Source: OLB6 sp964525565 (lineage in GTDB: Bacteria > Bacteroidota > Ignavibacteria > Kapaibacteriales > Kapaibacteriaceae). From it: DNA of 64,000 bases. Position numbers and translations under genes: made by a program. Positions 58,723 through 64,000 of the stretch are shown piece by piece (position 1 is the stretch's first letter; each line of letters opens with the position of its first letter). Below the pieces are notes generated by a model. That model had not been told where the DNA came from. It worked only from the letters and a program-made list of their open reading frames with translations, and did no database searches. The DNA is taken from contig CAZGHI010000006.1 in NCBI GenBank assembly GCA_964525565.1, forward strand, positions 1 to 64,000. Direction: 5' to 3'.

Positions 58723-59032
58723 GTTGGTGGGGATAAGTTCATGCAACCATAGCATTCCTCTGTAACGATTTCTGCGGAATTTTGGTGTGGTTCTTGCTAT
58801 TCGCAGGTGGCAAGTAACCAATATGCGTGCTATGGTACTTGGTCCGAAACGCAACGTTGCTCTTAACAGACCAGCATAGGCGAACAGACCAGGGCACATT
58901 CTAACAGCGCAGCCCTGACTCATGAGCCGTTATGCTGTTAGCATTTCAATCATGAAACCATTATGCAGGAACTCAGTCACGTTTAACCGGTAAAAGCATA
59001 CAACGAAAACTCATTGACCTGTGGAGGATATC
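58723..59032. other. Intergenic region with repeats upstream of the large Ig/beta-helix gene
   Basis: No coding sequence is supported here. It contains a 10-bp direct repeat AACAGACCAG at 58865-58874 and 58883-58892 (18 bases start to start), and an inverted repeat CTAACAGC (58901-58908) and GCTGTTAG (58934-58941) with a CTCATGAG palindrome (58919-58926) inside the loop. A promoter for the following gene must lie here; I cannot place it with confidence. Confidence 0.5.
59023..59027 (+). promoter_or_regulatory. Shine-Dalgarno of the Ig/beta-helix T9SS gene
   Basis: GGAGG five bases before the ATG at 59033. It decides the start against a GTG at 59021. Confidence 0.75.
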
Positions 59033-62000
59033 ATGACCAGAATTGCCGTTTACTTATACGCTGTAATGATCGGACTCATTTGTGTCCATCCATTGCGTGC
59101 TGGTGCAAGCAGCCAGCCGATGGGATACAACGTTACAACATCCACCTACACCGAGATTACCGGCGGTACGGTTCGTGCGTCGGGTAGCGCAATCGAAGGC
59201 TATTCTGACGCCATATCGCTGCCGTTTAGTTTTAACTGGGTTGGTACGGCGTATTCGGAGGTAATGATACATGGAGATGGGTATGTAAGTTTTGGCGACG
59301 GTGGTGATATGCCGTCAGCACTGCCCGCAGGAGGCGCACTGATTTCTGCGTGGTACAACTCGCTCTCCGGTACATCAAACGGTGAAATCCGCACTCAAAC
59401 GCTGGGCGATAGTCCCAACCGGGTATTCGTTATACAATGGAAGGGCGCTACACGTGCACCACAGGGGTCATCTAATGACGTCTATAATTTTCAGATCAGG
59501 TTGCGGGAAACCGACGGTAGAGCGGAGATCGTGTACGGCACAATGACCATTACTGCGGCGGTAGGAGCATTTATTGGTGCTCGCTCAAGTTCCGGAGAAT
59601 CACTGTGCCTTACTGCCAATTACCACCATTCAACCTGGACAGCCCCTTCGTCAACCATGAACGATGAATCGGTAGCCTTGCAAGGATGGGGACCGCCGTC
59701 GGGGACCACCTACATTGTGGGTGCTGCCACATCAGCCGATGCTGCTGTTATTTCGCTGTCGAGTCCAACCACCAAGTTTAATGCAAACACAACACAAACA
59801 ATTCGTGTTATCGTGCGAAACCACGGTGTAAACCCAATGGATTCCGTAGAAATTCATTGGAGGTTAAATGGTGTTACTCGAACAACGGTACGGTACTTTG
59901 CTTCTCCACGTATCGAGCCTGGAGAGACCTTCGAAGTAACTCTCGGTACAGCAACATTTAATGCCGGATCGTTCAACACACTCGAGGCATGGACGCGGTA
60001 CCCCAATGGAGTGAATGATCAGTATCCGGGTAACGACATGCTGGTAGCATACATGGCTCCACGTGCCAGCGGTACACTAAATATTGCACTGGCACCGAAC
60101 CCGAATATTTTTCCTTCGTTTCGCGATTGCATTCGATACCTGGTAACAGCAGGTATTTCAGGAAATGTAACCGTGAATGTTTTTAGCGGTAACTACAACG
60201 AACAGATCCTGGTACATCCCGTAAACAATTCGCTTGCGGGTGGGACGGTAACCTTTAAAAATGCAGCTAACAATGCGCCAACAATCACGTGGAGTCCGTC
60301 AAAGTATCCATCCGGCTTATATGGGCTATATGAGTCAGACTACAGTCAGGTGACCCTGCTTGAGGGGGCTTCGGCTGTTTTTAACGGTTTACGGTTTACT
60401 CTGGCCAATGGACTTGACCACGGTGGGCATTTTTACGGTTATAATCTCGGACCGGTAACCATACAAAACTGCAGGTTCACGGGACCCAATAACTACCTTA
60501 CCATGGCCGAACCTACGTATGCAATCAACCTTTCTGGTGGTGCATTTGAAGTGTCGGACAATACAATTTCCAATATGCCAATGGGTATATATCTGAATGG
60601 GAATTCGGGTAACCAGGATAAAATTTCGGGCAACACAATAACAAATTGTTACGAAGCTGGAATTTTTACCTACTCAAACAACGTGCAGATCCATAAGAAC
60701 ACAATCACCGGAGCCAGCGGGGCAAGTATCTTTTATGGTATTGGTGTTTCCGGCGCCGGATCCGTTACTGCAAACACGATTACCGGTAATGTATCGGCAC
60801 AGGCCACTAGCTTTGGGTTAGGTATCGAAGCTGTATCGGTGTATGGCGGTAGCAGTACGCCACATGGTTTGCTTATAGCAAATAACATGATCCTCGTAGG
60901 AGCATCTGGAACATCACTAGGTTTGGTATGTCAGTCTGATGCCCAAACTGCAACTACAAGTGTTCTCCATAATACAGTAAACATTGTTGGCACTTCCGGT
61001 ACCAATGGCACAGCAGCGTACCTGCTCGGTATAACACCCATGCAGATTGTGAATAACATCTTCCATAACTATGGTACGGGGAACGATGGTGGGTACGCAA
61101 CCTTCATTGAAGATTATAGTTCCGAAGGCTTTATTTCCAGCATGGACTTTAACAATCACATGACAACAGGAACCCTGGTTGGCTACTATGCTGGTGATAT
61201 CACTCGGAATACTTCGGGTCACCCCCTCACCAACTGGCGAACTGCTACAGGTCGTGATCAGAATTCTTCGTCTGTTGCTGTTGTCTTTATGGGAGAAACC
61301 GATCTGCATTTGAAAGAAATTCAATCGCAACTGTTCGGTTCTTCTTCAACAATCTCGACAGTGAGCGTTGACATTGATGACGAAAACCGGCTGAAACCGT
61401 ACATGGGTGCTGATGAGCTTAAGCCGCGTGTGGTAATTCTGGAGTCGCCGCAAAGCAGATATGCATGCCTGGGAGAATCGGTAACACTCATTTGTGTTGC
61501 GAGTGTAACACCCGGCGCAACCGTGGTGTATCAATGGTATAAAGATGGAGTGAAGCTGAACGGACAGACCAGCAATTCGCTAACCATTGGCAGCATCGGT
61601 TATCCGGCGTCAGGCGTTTATACATGCAGAGTTGAGGCCACCGACGGTACGTCCACAACAATTGTTGAAACCGAAGCTGCCAGCATACTTGTTGTACGCC
61701 CAACCAGCATGGTCTTGCATCCCGAAAGCCAACCTGTGGGTATCGGTGGATCAGTAACCCTTGAAGTTGAAGCTGAAGCCATCGGTGCACCGAGTGATTT
61801 CGTGCCAAAGTATCAGTGGAAAAAACGCGTTTGGAACTCTTCGATTTCCGCCTATGTAGATACGAATGTTGTGGATAATGGACGGATCACGGGTTCAAAA
61901 TCCAACCGATTGGTCATTAATCCAATAATTGCAGCCGATACCATGGATATGTATGTGTGCGAAGTAGTCGGCTATTGCGGCACCGTTGTATCACGTCCTG

Positions 62001-63103
62001 CACGATTGTTTATCCCGATGATCGCAGCCAGCACAAGCACACCGATTGCATGTGAAGGCGGGCCGGTGAACATCGAGTGTAACGTAATTCCTGAATCTGT
62101 TCCTGGTTCTACTGTTTCATATCGGTGGTACAAAGGGCTAACGCCACTTACCGACAAGCCAGGAGTAACGGGGTCCGGAACAAAAGCACTGCGCATTACG
62201 AATGCAACGCCGGCTGATGCAGGAACATATACATGCGTCGTTACCTACGATGCAATTGATGTTACCCTAACATCGAATCCTGTTGATGTTGAATTTGGTA
62301 CACAGCCAGTGGTTACAACGCAACCACTTGGCGATACTTTGTGCGAAGGACAAACACTCACTCTTGGCGCATCTGCTACGGGTGGAGGTTTGCGGTATCA
62401 ATGGCGCAAGGGCACAACAACCATTCCCGGAGCAACTGGAGCTCAGTACACGATTGACGCTGTTACACCTGCATCTTCAGGTTCCTATACTCTTGTTATA
62501 ACCAACGATTGTGGTAGTGTAACAACGGAAATAGCAGAAATTTTGGTAATTGAGACTGCACGAGTAACTGAGCATCCGCGTGATGTTGCACGATATGATG
62601 GCGACAGCTTCTCGATGAGCGTAACCGCTACGGGCACTCCTGAACTTACATATCAGTGGTACCGGAACGACACTGCCATTGCAGGAGCCGACCAAAGCAC
62701 GTACACTGTTGATTCAGCAACGGCTGAAGACCACGGCACATACTACTGCATTGTTACAAACCACTGCGGCTCTGACACGTCGTTTACGGCGCGCGCATCT
62801 ATCACTGTAGGTGTTAGCGGCGACGTTGTGCTCAATGGATACAAGTTTGGTACTGCCATTCCTAATCCTGCAGAGGCAGCGATACGGTGTGAGTACACCA
62901 TTCCTTCGTACGGTGTTGTTCGCTTTACCCTTACGAACGCCGTCGGTCAGGAAGTTGCAGTATTGATGAACGAAGCTCTTGACGCCGGCACGTATCTTCT
63001 ACAGTTCAATGCCTCGGAATTACAGCTTAGCCCCGGGGTGTATAACATCACCATGACTGCCGGTAACGTTGTTGCTGTACAGCAAGTGGTTATCGTAAGA
63101 TAA
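59033..63103 (+). CDS. Large secreted Ig/beta-helix protein with T9SS sorting domain
   Basis: A 1356-residue surface protein; GGAGG sits five bases before the ATG. A signal peptide (YLYAVMIGLICVHPLRAGA) is followed by a beta-sandwich (SLPFSFNWVGTAYSEVMIHG) and a CARDB-like domain (VISLSSPTTKFNANTTQTIR). Residues ~350-790 look like a right-handed beta-helix with repeated NNxI and GNTI turns. Five Ig-like domains follow, with VVYQWYKDG, PKYQWKKRV, VSYRWYKGL, LRYQWRKGT and LTYQWYRND cores and Y-x-C endings such as GVYTCRVE and GTYYCIVTN. The end (FGTAIPNPAEAAI, LSPGVYNITMTAGN) is a type A T9SS sorting domain. This layout is usual for large adhesins or surface-layer proteins; no enzymatic site is seen. 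A terminator follows. Confidence 0.85.
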   Translation: MTRIAVYLYAVMIGLICVHPLRAGASSQPMGYNVTTSTYTEITGGTVRASGSAIEGYSDAISLPFSFNWVGTAYSEVMIHGDGYVSFGDGGDMPSALPAGGALISAWYNSLSGTSNGEIRTQTLGDSPNRVFVIQWKGATRAPQGSSNDVYNFQIRLRETDGRAEIVYGTMTITAAVGAFIGARSSSGESLCLTANYHHSTWTAPSSTMNDESVALQGWGPPSGTTYIVGAATSADAAVISLSSPTTKFNANTTQTIRVIVRNHGVNPMDSVEIHWRLNGVTRTTVRYFASPRIEPGETFEVTLGTATFNAGSFNTLEAWTRYPNGVNDQYPGNDMLVAYMAPRASGTLNIALAPNPNIFPSFRDCIRYLVTAGISGNVTVNVFSGNYNEQILVHPVNNSLAGGTVTFKNAANNAPTITWSPSKYPSGLYGLYESDYSQVTLLEGASAVFNGLRFTLANGLDHGGHFYGYNLGPVTIQNCRFTGPNNYLTMAEPTYAINLSGGAFEVSDNTISNMPMGIYLNGNSGNQDKISGNTITNCYEAGIFTYSNNVQIHKNTITGASGASIFYGIGVSGAGSVTANTITGNVSAQATSFGLGIEAVSVYGGSSTPHGLLIANNMILVGASGTSLGLVCQSDAQTATTSVLHNTVNIVGTSGTNGTAAYLLGITPMQIVNNIFHNYGTGNDGGYATFIEDYSSEGFISSMDFNNHMTTGTLVGYYAGDITRNTSGHPLTNWRTATGRDQNSSSVAVVFMGETDLHLKEIQSQLFGSSSTISTVSVDIDDENRLKPYMGADELKPRVVILESPQSRYACLGESVTLICVASVTPGATVVYQWYKDGVKLNGQTSNSLTIGSIGYPASGVYTCRVEATDGTSTTIVETEAASILVVRPTSMVLHPESQPVGIGGSVTLEVEAEAIGAPSDFVPKYQWKKRVWNSSISAYVDTNVVDNGRITGSKSNRLVINPIIAADTMDMYVCEVVGYCGTVVSRPARLFIPMIAASTSTPIACEGGPVNIECNVIPESVPGSTVSYRWYKGLTPLTDKPGVTGSGTKALRITNATPADAGTYTCVVTYDAIDVTLTSNPVDVEFGTQPVVTTQPLGDTLCEGQTLTLGASATGGGLRYQWRKGTTTIPGATGAQYTIDAVTPASSGSYTLVITNDCGSVTTEIAEILVIETARVTEHPRDVARYDGDSFSMSVTATGTPELTYQWYRNDTAIAGADQSTYTVDSATAEDHGTYYCIVTNHCGSDTSFTARASITVGVSGDVVLNGYKFGTAIPNPAEAAIRCEYTIPSYGVVRFTLTNAVGQEVAVLMNEALDAGTYLLQFNASELQLSPGVYNITMTAGNVVAVQQVVIVR

Positions 63104-63125
63104 CGAAAGCAAAAACGCTGTTTCC

Positions 63126-63155
63126 AAAGGGGCTCAGATTCTGCGCCCCTTTTTT
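63126..63155. terminator. Bidirectional Rho-independent terminator
   Basis: AAAGGGGC (63126-63133) pairs with GCCCCTTT (63145-63152); the interior adds CAG-ATT-CTG with one mismatch. T6 follows on the plus strand. It serves the Ig/beta-helix gene, and on the minus strand, with A/T-rich flanks, possibly also the LolA-like gene that stops at 63154. Confidence 0.8.
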
Positions 63156-63762
63156 ATTTGGTAAGATCAACTACAGTCCATCCGGGTGGTGGCGTGTATG
63201 TAAAGAGCGTTGGCGAAAGAGATGGGTTCCTCTTTAACGATCGTACTTTCCATGTTGTGGTGATATCGCCTTCCGTAACAACAATGGATGTTATTACCCC
63301 CTTTTTGTTCATAATCACATCCAGCTGTGTTACGCCAGCTACCATAGTTGTGGGGTGTGGGGGCGTGAGGCGCACGGCCATGGAACCGGGTGCAGAAGAA
63401 CGTTCGGATGGAGTGTACACATTCATCAGCACAAAGAACACCCGATCAAGAGAGGCACCGGCATCGTGTTTGTCTATCGCATTGATAACAACAGTTCGTG
63501 TTTGCGATTGCACGTGCCATACCAAGGTACCGTTGCTAACGTAACGCCGCCCTGGTAGAGTGATCACATAACCTTGATTGCGCTTTGCTTGGAGTGTGCC
63601 CTGTGTGCTGCCATTGGAGTACGATAGCGATACCGAGGAGATGTTGGAGTATAATGACTGGAAAGTTCGTACTGCCTTTGACGTGTGCGTAGCATTGGTT
63701 TTCTGTGCCGAAGCACCATAAATGATTGCACCTGCAAGCAGAATAATTGTGGTAATCTTCAT
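63154..63762 (-). CDS. LolA-like outer-membrane lipoprotein carrier protein
   Basis: A 202-residue periplasmic protein from ATG 63762 (MKITTIILLAGAIIYGASAQ), which begins a clean signal peptide; the longer frame does not. The mature part has the LolA/LolB-type half-barrel pattern: VRTFQSLYSNISSVSLSYS, a strand with KRNQGYVITLPGRRYVSNG, LVWHVQSQTRTVVINAID, then a helix with SLDRVFFVLMN and VTQLDVIMNKKGVITSIVVTEG. Such proteins carry lipoproteins across the periplasm; this one is divergent, so the role is inferred. It lies 64 bases after a DUF3108-like gene in the same direction, a pairing that fits envelope assembly. Confidence 0.8.
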   Translation of the reverse strand: MKITTIILLAGAIIYGASAQKTNATHTSKAVRTFQSLYSNISSVSLSYSNGSTQGTLQAKRNQGYVITLPGRRYVSNGTLVWHVQSQTRTVVINAIDKHDAGASLDRVFFVLMNVYTPSERSSAPGSMAVRLTPPHPTTMVAGVTQLDVIMNKKGVITSIVVTEGDITTTWKVRSLKRNPSLSPTLFTYTPPPGWTVVDLTK

Positions 63763-63826
63763 ACTGTAAAGATAGTGCCCTTCTCTGCAGGAGCAATGTG
63801 TTGTTTCACAATGCGGGAAACTGAGT

Positions 63827-64000
63827 TTACCGCACCTTCGCAGCAATCGGACCTCGCGTTCCCTGATAATGCTTTAGCTCTGCGTCAATCGAACCTATGG
63901 GAATCTTAGTGCTTACTTTGATGGGAATCTTCCGCTCATCATCCGATAACCACATGACCAATTTACCTTGGAATGAAAACGGGCTCCCTTCGGCTATCCG
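63827..64000 (-). CDS. DUF3108-like protein, C-terminal end only
   Basis: An open frame of 57 codons enters from the right edge of the window and stops at 63827-63829; its start is beyond the window. Readable parts are FQGKLVMWLSDDERKIPIKV and IPIGSIDAELKHYQGTRGP, matching the last strands of DUF3108 proteins, where a WLTDDxRRxPV segment and a GSIxAxL strand are typical. The family is periplasmic and of unknown function. It precedes the LolA-like gene on the minus strand by 64 bases and is probably in the same transcript. Confidence 0.75.
   Translation of the reverse strand, partial: RIAEGSPFSFQGKLVMWLSDDERKIPIKVSTKIPIGSIDAELKHYQGTRGPIAAKVR

Overview
The window looks like a chromosomal segment from an uncultured or little-studied member of the Fibrobacteres-Chlorobi-Bacteroidetes group, most plausibly a Kapabacteria/Chlorobi-like lineage (inference). 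The grounds are several secreted proteins ending in a type IX secretion (T9SS, Por) sorting domain, families typical of that group (DUF3109, DUF4286, DUF1844, choice-of-anchor V, b558-type SdhC, thioredoxin-like 2Fe-2S ferredoxin), and moderate GC content. Four short N runs (13, 10, 10 and 10 bases) show that this is a draft scaffold; three affect gene models badly enough to matter. No rRNA, tRNA, CRISPR array, transposase or phage gene was seen. The segment reads as vertically inherited core plus lineage-specific secreted proteins, not as an island.

Layout. 1-4128: three T9SS cargo proteins (one cut by the window edge, then a terminator). 4155-5849: paaB-paaC-paaD, phenylacetyl-CoA epoxidase genes without paaA. 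5863-11507 (minus): a TonB-dependent receptor and a large PKD/Ig-repeat secreted protein. 11606-13402: a PhoB/PhoR-like two-component system. 13399-19184 (minus): a four-helix membrane protein overlapping a 1602-codon gene that joins a STAND-type ATPase plus TPR region to a transmembrane segment, BNR propeller, fibronectin-like domains and a T9SS tail. This is the strangest locus. 19260-22444 (minus): cupin, ABM-like protein, dnaK, hsp20. 22445-23046: a 600-base gene-poor stretch. 23047-25294: NlpC/P60 lipoprotein, voltage-gated-like K+ channel, TerC.

25342-35194 (plus): polA; a uppP-cyclophilin fusion with a lipobox at the junction; a second cyclophilin; a PD40-OmpA protein; thrS; a SanA/YdcF-like protein; a small membrane protein; a ferredoxin. 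35164-44173 (minus): an orphan cytochrome b subunit, then a tightly packed phosphate region read as porin, pstS, pstC, pstA, pstB, phoU, rfbA, nhaA, DUF4286. 44278-49005 (plus): pfkA, a DUF1844 gene broken by a gap, nadK, adenine deaminase, nadC (glycolysis, NAD and purine salvage). 49032-56178 (minus): WYL-like regulator, rpoN, DUF3109, copA, msrA, mscS, crcB (ion and redox stress). 56272-63103 (plus): M1 peptidase and a 1356-residue Ig/beta-helix T9SS protein. 63154-64000 (minus): LolA-like protein and the end of a DUF3108 gene.

How it fits together. Phosphate uptake (porin, Pst, PhoU) and the PhoBR pair, whose kinase has almost no periplasmic domain, probably form one regulon although they are 25 kb apart. 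Envelope biogenesis recurs: UppP, two cyclophilins, OmpA, LolA/DUF3108, NlpC/P60. Many neighbours overlap by ATGA, GTGA or TAATG, so translational coupling appears common. Starts were moved to internal ATGs wherever the longest frame began at TTG/GTG and the internal start gave a better signal peptide, Shine-Dalgarno sequence or family fit.
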